Positions 51,536 through 59,851 of a DNA stretch of 64,000 nucleotides are shown in pieces. The notes under the pieces were generated by a model, which ran no database searches, was not told the origin of the DNA, and saw only the letters and a list, made by a program, of their open reading frames with translations. The position numbers and the translations under genes are program-made. The DNA comes from MGBC163016 sp964649145 (GTDB lineage: Bacteria; Actinomycetota; Coriobacteriia; Coriobacteriales; Eggerthellaceae): contig CAZYOQ010000004.1 of the NCBI GenBank assembly GCA_964649145.1, positions 26,396 to 90,395 on the forward strand, given 5' to 3'. Position 1 is the first letter of the stretch; every line of letters starts with the position of its first letter.

Positions 51536-54500
51536 ATGCTTGATCGATCTTTAAGCAGGCGTTCGTTTTTCAAGGTAACAGCTGCCAGCGCTGGAGCTCT
51601 TGCCTTGGCAGGCGGTACAAGCAAGACCATTTTGCAACAGGAAGCCTTCGCAGACGATACAGCTGAAGACGAAATCAAGGTTATTCATTCTACTTGTCGA
51701 GGTTGTGGCAAGATGGAATGTGGCAACTTGATTACAGTTAAAAATGGTCGTGTAATTCATTTAGAAGGCGATCATCGTGCGGTTGCAACTCGTGGTAATT
51801 TGTGCGTTAAGGGGCGCTCGGCCACGCAGGCGTTATACCACCCTGACAGAATTCGCTATCCCCTTATTCGTACGACGCCAAAGGGCGAAGACCCTAAGTG
51901 GAAGCGTGTTTCACACGATGAAGCTATTAAGTACATGGCCGATGGCTTTAACGCCGTTATTGAAAAGTACGGACAGCATTCCATTAAGTGTTTACATGGC
52001 ACGGGTCGTATTACCACTTATGCTACTGAAGCGTATCCGACCTATTTAATTCAAACAGCAAACACGGGTTCTCCTGCTGGCATTTTGTGTAAAGGCCCGC
52101 GCTTGAGTTCGGCTGCTATGATTTGCTTCCCGGGTGCTCACTGGTGCAATCTTATTGATGGCCAGAAGGTTAACTTCCAGTGGGGAACAAACCAGGAAGT
52201 ATCTAATTATGACAATTCGTGTCGCGTGACGGTTGACGAGCATGTTCGTGCTGAAAAAACCATTTGCGTTGGCCCGCGTATGCAAAATCTTGGCAAGGAA
52301 GCCGATATCTGGATTGACCTTCGTCCTGGTACCGACGATGCAGTAGCCTTAGGTCTTTTGCACCAGGCTGTCTTCAACAAGAACTGCAATATCGATATGA
52401 CTTTTGTGAAGAAATGGACTAATGCTCCTTTCTTGTATTGCGAAGATATCGAGCCAAGTGGTTGGACTTGGTCAAAATGGGGAGATCCCGAAGGCAAGCA
52501 AGAAATGGGAAGTTATCCTCTGAACATTCGTACGCGTATCCTCAAAGAGTCCGATATCAAAGAAGGCGGCGACGTTCGCAAGATGGCGGTGTGGGATACG
52601 AAATCGAACAGCATCAAGTTCTTCGATACGCACACTTGCTTATGGGAAGGCCAGACTGAATACCAATACCCAGATTTGAAAAAAGATTGTGTGGAATACA
52701 AAGGCGGCATTTTAGCTACTGATCCAGGCTTCCCTGTTGATATTGACCCAGCTCTTGAAGGCAGCTTCAAGGTGAAGCTGAAGGATGGTAAAGAGCATAA
52801 GGTAGAGCCCATTTGGGAAATGTTTAAGCGTCACTTAGAGCCGTGGACGCCTGAGCACACCAGTGAAATTACTGGTGTTGACCCGCAGAAATTCATTGAT
52901 GCAGCAGAGGCATACTGCGAAGAGCCAGGTAAGGGCGGTATTGTGTTCAATCTTCCGCTTGAGCATGCGGGCAACTCAATACAAACAACTATGCTGCCGC
53001 TTATTCTTTCGGCTTTGATGAACAATATTGACTCGCCGGGTGGTCAGCGTGGCTGTGAAAACATGTTCTTCACTATGGACACCTTCTTCCAGTATCACAT
53101 TCCGTGGGCAAACAATACGCTTGATCCAAAGGAGCAAGCAAAGGTAGTGGGCGGAGACCGCTTCCCTCTGACGCCGTTCTTCCAAATGGTTGGTGGCGCT
53201 GCTTTGTACCACGATCCTATTTCAGCAGCAGAAGCTATTTTGTACGACGACCCGTACCCAATTCGCGCAATGATTTCTAATTCTGGTCAGCATTTCAATT
53301 CTGGTAATGCTTGGATGAATTGGCAAGCGTTTGAGACACTTGATTTCTTTGGTGGTTGGGAACTGTGGCACAGCCCCACCATTGAATTGGCTGATGTTGT
53401 TATGCCTGCTGCCCATTTCTTAGAAGTAAGCGTGCTGCGCTATACACAAGGTGCCGAAGGTGCCATTGGTGCTCAGGTGCAGGCCGTTAAGCGTCAAGGC
53501 GATGCCTCTTGGGATTCGGCCGATATTTGCTGTGAGCTTTCAAAAGCCATGGGTTATGAATATTGGCCTACAAAGAATCGTCCGTTACCTCAGTGGCCTG
53601 ATGAATGGATGAAGCCATGGCCAACCGAGCGTGACATGCTTGACATGTCGGTACTTCCGATGCGTCGTAAGTTGCCTGCAAAGGTTGGCGACGTTACCAT
53701 CGCCGATCACTTGGATATTGCTGTTCCTGCTCCCGATGGCAACATTTTGCGTGCTGATAATTGGGATGAATATGTAGAGCAATACCAGGAACACAGTCAG
53801 TGGAACTTGAAGGAGATTTCGCCCTTCGGATACTACTATCGCTTCCAGTGGGGTCACTTCCGTCCGCGTGATGCCGAAGATCCTACAGCGCCAAAGGTTC
53901 CTGGATTTAACACGCCAACAGGCAAGTTCGAAATCCTTTCGACCATTCTTGAGTCGTATCACGGTCCGAACACCCAATGGGTTGAAGCACCTGGCTCTTA
54001 CAATGGCATTCCAGGCTATCGTGAACCGGTTGAATCTCCGCTCAGTAGTCCCGAGCTATACAAGGAATATCCCATTATCGTAACGACTGGCCGCCGCAAC
54101 CCGCTGTACTTCCATAACGAGGGACGACAGCAGCCATGGTTACGTGAGCTTACCCCTTGTGCGACCTTCCAAATTCATCCTGATACGGCGGCTGAATATG
54201 GTATCGAACAGGGTGATTGGTGCTGGATTGAAACGAAACGTGGTCGCATTCGTCAGGTAGCCGATTTATTCTATGGCATTCGCCCTGGCACAATCGAGTG
54301 TGATCATCAGTGGTGGTATCCCGAGCTTTCGGCACCGAAGCACGGATGGGATTTGTCGAACGTTAACGTGCTTGTCAGCATGGATCATGAGTCGCAAGAC
54401 CCCATTATTGGTACGTGCAATTGCCGCGGTTACTTGGGCAAGGTATATAAGGCGACGCCCGAAAATAGTCCCTTTGGGAATCCCTGCCCGTGTGATGACG

Positions 54501-54580
54501 ACGGCACTGAAATTATCCATACGGCAACTGATCCGCGTTTGAAGGAATGGTTGCCTACCTATGAGTACGAAGTAATCTAG
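51536..54580 (+). CDS. Tat-exported molybdopterin oxidoreductase (DMSO reductase superfamily)
   Basis: 1014 residues. The twin-arginine signal LSRRSFFKVTAASAG (RR at 8-9) ends near residue 40. The [4Fe-4S] motif is C54-x2-C57-x4-C62-x27-C90. Then come the molybdopterin domains and the C-terminal dinucleotide-binding domain (TTGRRNPLYFHNEGRQQPWLREL, about 850-875). Cys185 in ILCKGPR is a candidate molybdenum ligand. Dms/Psr-type partners follow directly: a four-cluster ferredoxin, a membrane anchor and a TorD-like chaperone. Size and gene neighbours fit the Eggerthellaceae respiratory and catechol-dehydroxylase-like reductases. The substrate is not deducible. AGAGAGG precedes the ATG. Confidence 0.9.
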   Translation: MLDRSLSRRSFFKVTAASAGALALAGGTSKTILQQEAFADDTAEDEIKVIHSTCRGCGKMECGNLITVKNGRVIHLEGDHRAVATRGNLCVKGRSATQALYHPDRIRYPLIRTTPKGEDPKWKRVSHDEAIKYMADGFNAVIEKYGQHSIKCLHGTGRITTYATEAYPTYLIQTANTGSPAGILCKGPRLSSAAMICFPGAHWCNLIDGQKVNFQWGTNQEVSNYDNSCRVTVDEHVRAEKTICVGPRMQNLGKEADIWIDLRPGTDDAVALGLLHQAVFNKNCNIDMTFVKKWTNAPFLYCEDIEPSGWTWSKWGDPEGKQEMGSYPLNIRTRILKESDIKEGGDVRKMAVWDTKSNSIKFFDTHTCLWEGQTEYQYPDLKKDCVEYKGGILATDPGFPVDIDPALEGSFKVKLKDGKEHKVEPIWEMFKRHLEPWTPEHTSEITGVDPQKFIDAAEAYCEEPGKGGIVFNLPLEHAGNSIQTTMLPLILSALMNNIDSPGGQRGCENMFFTMDTFFQYHIPWANNTLDPKEQAKVVGGDRFPLTPFFQMVGGAALYHDPISAAEAILYDDPYPIRAMISNSGQHFNSGNAWMNWQAFETLDFFGGWELWHSPTIELADVVMPAAHFLEVSVLRYTQGAEGAIGAQVQAVKRQGDASWDSADICCELSKAMGYEYWPTKNRPLPQWPDEWMKPWPTERDMLDMSVLPMRRKLPAKVGDVTIADHLDIAVPAPDGNILRADNWDEYVEQYQEHSQWNLKEISPFGYYYRFQWGHFRPRDAEDPTAPKVPGFNTPTGKFEILSTILESYHGPNTQWVEAPGSYNGIPGYREPVESPLSSPELYKEYPIIVTTGRRNPLYFHNEGRQQPWLRELTPCATFQIHPDTAAEYGIEQGDWCWIETKRGRIRQVADLFYGIRPGTIECDHQWWYPELSAPKHGWDLSNVNVLVSMDHESQDPIIGTCNCRGYLGKVYKATPENSPFGNPCPCDDDGTEIIHTATDPRLKEWLPTYEYEVI

Positions 54581-54600
54581 GCGAGAAAGGAGCTCTTATT

Positions 54601-55227
54601 ATGTCCCGCTACGCGGTTATCACCGATCTTAATCGGTGCGTATCTTGCCTGAACTGCGTCGTTGCTTGTAAGGAAGCCAACGAAGTTCCTATTGGCAATT
54701 ACTGGATTAAAATTTTGCGCGTTGGACCTAACCCTAAGACAGCAGACTCAGTGTATCCCGATGTCGAAATGTATTATCTGCCTGTGAGTTGCCAGCATTG
54801 CGATAACCCAGCTTGTGTTCACGTATGTCCTACTGGTGCTTCTCATAAGACTGAAAACGGCACAGTTCAGATTGATCACGATAAATGCATTGGGTGTCAG
54901 TTCTGCGCGATGGCATGCCCCTATGGTGTTCGTTATTTGAATGAAGAAGAAGGCGTCGTTGAAAAGTGCACGCGCTGCTATCAGAAAACCAACGAAGGTG
55001 AGTTGCCTTCTTGCGTTACCTCTTGTGGTGGCTCGGCACGTTACTTTGGCGATTTGGATGCAGGATATGAGGATTTCCGTGGTCGCTTAGACGAAAACGG
55101 TAACAACATTAGCTTGCTAGACGAATCCTACGTTAAGCCCTTTACGGAAGACGATGTGCATAAGCTTCCTGATTCGGGCAACGGCCCTACTGACCGTTTC
55201 ATTCTTCGTAACAGAACCTGGAGGTAA
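54601..55227 (+). CDS. DmsB-like four-cluster ferredoxin subunit
   Basis: 208 residues, typical DmsB length. Four Cys clusters: CVSCLNCVVACKEAN near the N-terminus, CQHCDNPACVHVCP, CIGCQFCAMACP, and CTRCYQK with a later CVTSC. It relays electrons between the anchor and the molybdoenzyme. No signal peptide, as is normal when it travels folded with the Tat-carrying subunit. GAAAGGAGC precedes the ATG. The anchor starts 3 bp after its stop. Confidence 0.95.
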   Translation: MSRYAVITDLNRCVSCLNCVVACKEANEVPIGNYWIKILRVGPNPKTADSVYPDVEMYYLPVSCQHCDNPACVHVCPTGASHKTENGTVQIDHDKCIGCQFCAMACPYGVRYLNEEEGVVEKCTRCYQKTNEGELPSCVTSCGGSARYFGDLDAGYEDFRGRLDENGNNISLLDESYVKPFTEDDVHKLPDSGNGPTDRFILRNRTWR

Positions 55228-55230
55228 ACC

Positions 55231-56139
55231 ATGGAAATTCAGACTCCACTTGTTATCTTCACGCTTCTGTTGTGCTTAGCCAATGGTCTTATGGGCTTTC
55301 AAGGCCTATTAATGGTGCAAGGCAAAGGCGATAACAAGTTTCACCGCATTACTCTAATTACAACGGCCGTAGTCATTGTTATTGGCGGTTTGGCGGTATT
55401 TATGCACCTGCATCATTGGGAGCGTATTTTTAATGGCTTTGGCCATATAACTTCGGGCATTACTCACGAGCTTATCTTAATTGTGGTTATGTGCATAGCT
55501 TTGGTAGTTGCCTTTGTGATAGCGCACAAGGGTCAGGACAAAGGTGCTATTCCACCTAAAGCTGTAGGTGTTGTATTTATTTTGATTGCCGTTATTGGCG
55601 GTTTTGTGACAGCCCATTCATACGATATGTATGCACGCCCGGCCTGGAACAATGTGTTCTTGTATGTTTACTACTATGCAAGCGAGCTTGTGCTAGGTGC
55701 GGCAGGCATATGGGTGTTGCTGGCTGTATTAAAGCAGGGAAGCGAACTTAGTGTCTCCTTCACCAAAATGACGGTTGTTATGGCAGCGCTTTATACGGTG
55801 GTATCTGTAGTGGCTATGCTCTACATTGCCAACATTGCGCCTACCACAATTGATGGCATTACGTTCTACACCTACGATCCCACACATGCAGCAGCAGATC
55901 CTTCAGCCGATCTAGCAGCTGCTTGGAGCGGACCTGCAGCACTCCTGTTTTGGGGCGGAGCCGTTATTGTGGGAGGACTTGTTCCGATAATTCTTTCGGC
56001 CTTGGCTGCAGCTCGTACTAAGTTTGCTAATACGCTTGGTATTCCTGCGGCGGTGCTGCTGACTGCTTTGGTTGGCAACATTTGCTATCGTGTTGCGCTC
56101 TACATCGTAGGTATAGCCTCTTACGTGTACTTCTTTTAG
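55231..56139 (+). CDS. DmsC-like membrane anchor subunit
   Basis: 302 residues with about eight membrane helices. His residues in the MHLHHWE stretch (about 58-64) and in ITHELIL could lie near the quinol site. This subunit oxidises menaquinol and hands electrons to the ferredoxin subunit. The long polar insertion at about 205-235 (a Thr/Asp/Ala-rich loop) is unusual for DmsC. Immediately downstream are two large hairpins before the next gene. Confidence 0.88.
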   Translation: MEIQTPLVIFTLLLCLANGLMGFQGLLMVQGKGDNKFHRITLITTAVVIVIGGLAVFMHLHHWERIFNGFGHITSGITHELILIVVMCIALVVAFVIAHKGQDKGAIPPKAVGVVFILIAVIGGFVTAHSYDMYARPAWNNVFLYVYYYASELVLGAAGIWVLLAVLKQGSELSVSFTKMTVVMAALYTVVSVVAMLYIANIAPTTIDGITFYTYDPTHAAADPSADLAAAWSGPAALLFWGGAVIVGGLVPIILSALAAARTKFANTLGIPAAVLLTALVGNICYRVALYIVGIASYVYFF

Positions 56140-56238
56140 TGCGTAATACCTTTAGTTTCGGGGTTTTAGGCATGAGATTATAAGGCTTTGAGCGTTATAA
56201 AGAACAGTCTTTTATTCGCCCACTCTCTCGGCAAGGTT

Positions 56239-56269
56239 GTGCCTTCGACAGCACTTTCGTCGAAGGCAC
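56239..56269. other. Perfect 11-bp hairpin between anchor and acidic gene
   Basis: GTGCCTTCGAC (56239-56249) and GTCGAAGGCAC (56259-56269) around a 9-nt loop. It shares its GCCTTCG...CGAAGGC core with the hairpin at 4545-4567. It is not followed by a T-run. Confidence 0.75.
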
Positions 56270-56315
56270 GCCTCACCGCTTCTAGCTTGGCTTTTTAAGG
56301 TTTTGTTTCGAAATG

Positions 56316-56376
56316 CTTTGTTGAAGAGGGCAGACTTTACTCCCCGTCCATTATAAGTCTGCCTTCTTCAGCAAAG
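56316..56376 (+). other. 22-bp hairpin upstream of the acidic gene
   Basis: 56316-56337 pairs with 56355-56376 along 22 bp, the two non-Watson-Crick positions being GU wobbles that favour RNA. The loop is 17 nt. It ends 24 bp before the ATG at 56401. Likely an mRNA processing or stability element that sets how much the downstream genes are made. Confidence 0.75.
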
Positions 56377-56400
56377 ACACAATATCGAGAGGAGATTATT

Positions 56401-57408
56401 ATGGACAAAGATATCCGTGACTTGCTGCTTGATGATGACCTCTTCGATCCTTTTCAAGACGAAGATGATAGCGAAGAAGAAGTTGTCTTTACATCAGCCC
56501 CTGACGACACTGGCATTGGTGTTCCGCTTGAGGAGCCTTCTGTCGTTGAAGAGGTGATTCTTCCGCCCGAGGAGCGCATTGCTAAATTGTTTGAAGAAGC
56601 ACCTGGGCAAAAACGTTTACTGCTGCGTTTAATTGACCATTGTCGTGAAGCTAAAACGGGAGAAGAAATGGATGTTTATACGCGCAGTTTGCAAGAAAAC
56701 TGCTTCAGCGTATATTCACCTGTTATTCTTCGCGAATTGCTTGAAGAAGCAGGTGCTATTGAGTATGTGGTATCAGGTGATGAAGAAGCGCCCGAATCGT
56801 CTTCTGATGTAAGTGAAGCTCTAGCAGCTGAAGGCGAAGGCATGTCGAATGAAGACGTATGCATGGCTGCTAAGTCAGAAAAAACCTCATCTGAAGACAC
56901 CTCGACGTCAGCTTCATCAAACCCCTTTATGCAAGGAAGCGTTTTTGGCGCAGATGCGCTTTTTTCTGAAGTAGACGAAGCTTCTATCCAACATGAAATT
57001 CTTATTGAAGATGACGAGGAACTCGTACTCGATTTCTTAGAAGTAGAAGAACGCCCGCCCGGTGTTTGGGTAGCAACTGTAGCGGGGTGTGCGGCCGTTG
57101 ATACGGTTGATGATGTGGCAGCCACCCAGGAATTACTTGCTAAGGAACCGCAGTATCTCAATATTTATCACGAAATCTTGGACTATTGCGCTTCTGAGAT
57201 TTATGGCCGTTCAGCTAAAGAAATCGACAACTTGGTAAACGATAGTCCGCTTTTGCAAGAGCCACGTCGTTATTCGGGGTATTTCGTGAGCCGCCTCGAA
57301 CGTCAAGGAGCCCTTGAGTGGAATGGTGGCTGGTGTGTGACGTCTGCAGGCAAAGAAATTATGGCGGAGTATGAATTTGAAGTAAGCAAGGAGGCTTGCT
57401 ATGCCTAA
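56401..57408 (+). CDS. Acidic protein of unknown function
   Basis: 335 residues, strongly acidic, without signal peptide or membrane segment. An N-terminal DDLFDPFQDEDDSEEE stretch precedes a helical region (about 55-125) with winged-helix-like pattern (SPVILRELLEEAGAIEYV). A Ser/Glu-rich linker covers about 125-190. The C-terminal part (about 240-330) again looks like a winged-helix (SPLLQEPRRYSGYFVSRLERQGALEW). It sits between the anchor and the TorD-like chaperone, whose ATG overlaps its 3' end. A role in cofactor insertion or in control is an inference; I do not recognise a family. Confidence 0.6.
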   Translation: MDKDIRDLLLDDDLFDPFQDEDDSEEEVVFTSAPDDTGIGVPLEEPSVVEEVILPPEERIAKLFEEAPGQKRLLLRLIDHCREAKTGEEMDVYTRSLQENCFSVYSPVILRELLEEAGAIEYVVSGDEEAPESSSDVSEALAAEGEGMSNEDVCMAAKSEKTSSEDTSTSASSNPFMQGSVFGADALFSEVDEASIQHEILIEDDEELVLDFLEVEERPPGVWVATVAGCAAVDTVDDVAATQELLAKEPQYLNIYHEILDYCASEIYGRSAKEIDNLVNDSPLLQEPRRYSGYFVSRLERQGALEWNGGWCVTSAGKEIMAEYEFEVSKEACYA

Positions 57409-58090
57409 AGAGATAAATCTCATTTCGGCGCTGGAAGGTCGAGTTGCTACCTATAGCATGCTTTCGCGTTTGTATCGCGATGAAATTGATGAGCCTACCT
57501 TAAAGGAGCTCATGAAAATGCGCTGTCCTCTGAATACAGGAAATGCCGATGTTGATACAGGATATCGCCTCTTTCACGCTTACTTAAGCAGTGCTTGGGA
57601 GCGCACTCTTGAAGATTTGGCACGCGATTATTTTCGCACCTTTGTGGGAGCAAACACGACCGGTCATTCCGCAGCCTATCCTAACGAATCAGTACACACT
57701 TCACCAGAACGAATGCTTATGCAAGATGCCCGAGATGAAATCTTAGTTTTGTATCGGGCTGCAGGACTTAAAAGTGACGAGCGCTGGAAACGCGGAGAAG
57801 ATCATATTGCTGTCGAACTTGAATACTTGTTGGTGCTTTCCAACCGGGCTCTTGATGCGGTGAAAAAAGACGATATCCAAACAGCTTCACGCGAGCTTAT
57901 GACTCAGTACCACTTCATTGTTGATCACTTACAGGGGTGGGTTCCCTTCCTAACTAAAGACATGCTGCAGTTTGCGCAAACCGATTTCTACAAAGCCTTG
58001 GCTTACCTAACGCGTGGTTATATCGAGGTCGATAAGGATTTTTTGGAAAACATTTTGTCGGAAGAAATTGAGGCCGAACGCGTGGCCTAA
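57401..58090 (+). CDS. TorD/DmsD-type molybdoenzyme chaperone
   Basis: 229 residues, all helical. The family features are YFRTFVG, the phrase PNESVHTSPERMLMQDARDE (about residues 98-117, the (E/Q)PxD-like segment being changed) and HIAVELEYLLVL. Such chaperones hold the signal peptide of the molybdoenzyme until its cofactor is in place and so proofread Tat export. It overlaps the acidic gene by 8 bp. Confidence 0.85.
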   Translation: MPKEINLISALEGRVATYSMLSRLYRDEIDEPTLKELMKMRCPLNTGNADVDTGYRLFHAYLSSAWERTLEDLARDYFRTFVGANTTGHSAAYPNESVHTSPERMLMQDARDEILVLYRAAGLKSDERWKRGEDHIAVELEYLLVLSNRALDAVKKDDIQTASRELMTQYHFIVDHLQGWVPFLTKDMLQFAQTDFYKALAYLTRGYIEVDKDFLENILSEEIEAERVA

Positions 58091-58174
58091 TACCTTTGAT
58101 CCGCGGGTGGCTTTGAGATAGAAGCAGCCTGCGTTGCAAAGTTATTTCATGAGGAAGCAGAGAGGAGCGCCTTC

Positions 58175-58825
58175 ATGGAAAGCGGTTCAATCAGCCGAAG
58201 AGGCTTTGTAACAGGAGTAATAGGGGCAGGGTGCATGCTTGCCTTGGGCGGTGTGACTGCACTTCCTGACAAAGCGTTGTGTCGTCCTCCAGGAATTATG
58301 AATGAAGAGCAATTCATTGGTGCCTGTGTTCGGTGCGGTAAATGTATTGAGGTCTGTCCGAATGCATGTATTTCTTTGGCTCATTTGGAAGATGGTCTTG
58401 TAAACCTGCGTACGCCTAAGCTTGATTTTTCTCGTTCTGCTTCGCAGTTGCATGGAGCTGTTGGCTGGTGTGATCACTGTACGCAGCACAATGGCGGCGT
58501 GGCTAAGTGCGCGCAGGTGTGCCCCTCAGGAGCGCTGACGCCATCAGCAGAATCTTCGTTTGACACCATGCAATTAGGCATAGCTCATATTGAAACTGAT
58601 TGGTGCTTGGCTTGGATGATGAAGGGCTGTACGTTATGTAAAAATGCCTGTCCGCGCGAAGCTATTACCTTTGACGATCACAATAGGCCTCACGTGGATG
58701 AAACCTTGTGCAATGGCTGCGGCAGTTGTGAGCAAGCCTGCGTTAGTTTGGAAAGCGTGTCGGTTGGTGCGGGTGATCGCAGCGCCACCACGCGCGCTAT
58801 TACTGTTTCACCTGTTCAGGCCTAA
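58175..58825 (+). CDS. NapG-like Tat-exported ferredoxin
   Basis: 216 residues. A twin-arginine signal, SRRGFVTGVIGAG (RR at 8-9), leads a four-cluster ferredoxin: CVRCGKCIEVCP, CDHCTQHNGGVAKCAQVCP, CTLCKNACP and CNGCGSCEQAC. The pattern matches NapG/MauM, which passes electrons between NapH and a periplasmic reductase. It lies directly before a NapH-like gene, so the pair would be a quinol-to-enzyme route parallel to the DmsC-like anchor. The AAGCAGAGAGGAG ribosome site precedes the ATG. Confidence 0.88.
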   Translation: MESGSISRRGFVTGVIGAGCMLALGGVTALPDKALCRPPGIMNEEQFIGACVRCGKCIEVCPNACISLAHLEDGLVNLRTPKLDFSRSASQLHGAVGWCDHCTQHNGGVAKCAQVCPSGALTPSAESSFDTMQLGIAHIETDWCLAWMMKGCTLCKNACPREAITFDDHNRPHVDETLCNGCGSCEQACVSLESVSVGAGDRSATTRAITVSPVQA

Positions 58826-58837
58826 GGGGGGCATCAT

Positions 58838-59845
58838 ATGAAAAAGTTGAAAGTTTCTACGGTGCGCGCTTTGGTCATGCTAGCCCTTCTTATTGTGGTT
58901 GCCGTTGGTTATTTCACTGCCTTTGGAATAGGTAACTTAAGCGGTTTTGGCTTCGACGTATTTGCGCTTTTGTGTCCGCTGGGGTATTTAGAAAGCCTTC
59001 TTGCTAGCAAAATTTTTGTCCCGCGTGCCTTGATTTCTTTTTTGGTGGTTGTGGTTTTAGTAGTGGTGTTAGGCCGTGTTTTTTGCGGGTGGATTTGCCC
59101 CATGCCTTTCCTACAAAAAGTTTTTCCTGGCATAGGAAAGAAAAAAGCGCGTATCGCTAAGAGTCAAGAGACAAGTGAAAAACAAGCAGAAACTGGTGTG
59201 TCTGCTGAGGTTCATGCGCGCGAAGATGAAAATTCCGATTCTAGTATTGAAGAAAACGCTAATGAAGGCAAAAGTGGTAAGTGTCACGAAAGTTGCGCAA
59301 GCTGCACCACTTTGTGTGGCAAGCCTAACACCTTCAAGCTAGATTCACGTTACGGGGTGCTTTTAGGTGCACTTGGCTCAGCTGCCATTTTTGGGTTTCC
59401 TGTATTTTGCCTAATTTGCCCCGTGGGTCTTACCTTTGCGGCTGTGTTTTTGATTATGCGTATGTTCGTTTTCGGGGAAACAACCTGGGCTGTTGTGGTC
59501 ATTCCTCTTGTGCTTTTGATCGAGGTTATCTTCCTTCGCAAATGGTGTTCAAAAATTTGCCCTCTTGGTGCGGTTATGTCATTAATTTCGGGGGCTAACA
59601 AAACTCTTCGTCCTTCTATCGATAATACGAAGTGCCTTGAAACTTCACAGGGGCTTGAATGCCATCTTTGCGAGAAGACTTGTCCTGAACATATTAATAT
59701 TCGCACACTTGAGCTTTCGGAAGTTTCGCTTAACAACTGCACGAAGTGCCGCGAATGTGCCGAACACTGCCCAAGCAAGGCTATAAAATTTCCTCTTTTG
59801 CCGAAGCCGTCCTTGCAAGGAGGCAAAGCCACCCCTAAGGAGTGA
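58838..59845 (+). CDS. NapH-like membrane ferredoxin
   Basis: 335 residues. About four membrane helices, CxxxCP motifs at helix ends (FCGWICPMP, FCLICPVGL, CSKICPLG) and C-terminal clusters CHLCEKTCP and CTKCRECAEHCP. An unusual insertion at about 105-150 is rich in Glu, Ser and Asn (SQETSEKQAETGVSAEVH and on), followed by a Cys-rich CHESCASCTTLC stretch; this lengthens the usual NapH. It likely oxidises menaquinol and passes electrons to the NapG-like protein. Confidence 0.88.
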   Translation: MKKLKVSTVRALVMLALLIVVAVGYFTAFGIGNLSGFGFDVFALLCPLGYLESLLASKIFVPRALISFLVVVVLVVVLGRVFCGWICPMPFLQKVFPGIGKKKARIAKSQETSEKQAETGVSAEVHAREDENSDSSIEENANEGKSGKCHESCASCTTLCGKPNTFKLDSRYGVLLGALGSAAIFGFPVFCLICPVGLTFAAVFLIMRMFVFGETTWAVVVIPLVLLIEVIFLRKWCSKICPLGAVMSLISGANKTLRPSIDNTKCLETSQGLECHLCEKTCPEHINIRTLELSEVSLNNCTKCRECAEHCPSKAIKFPLLPKPSLQGGKATPKE

Positions 59846-59851
59846 TGAGCG

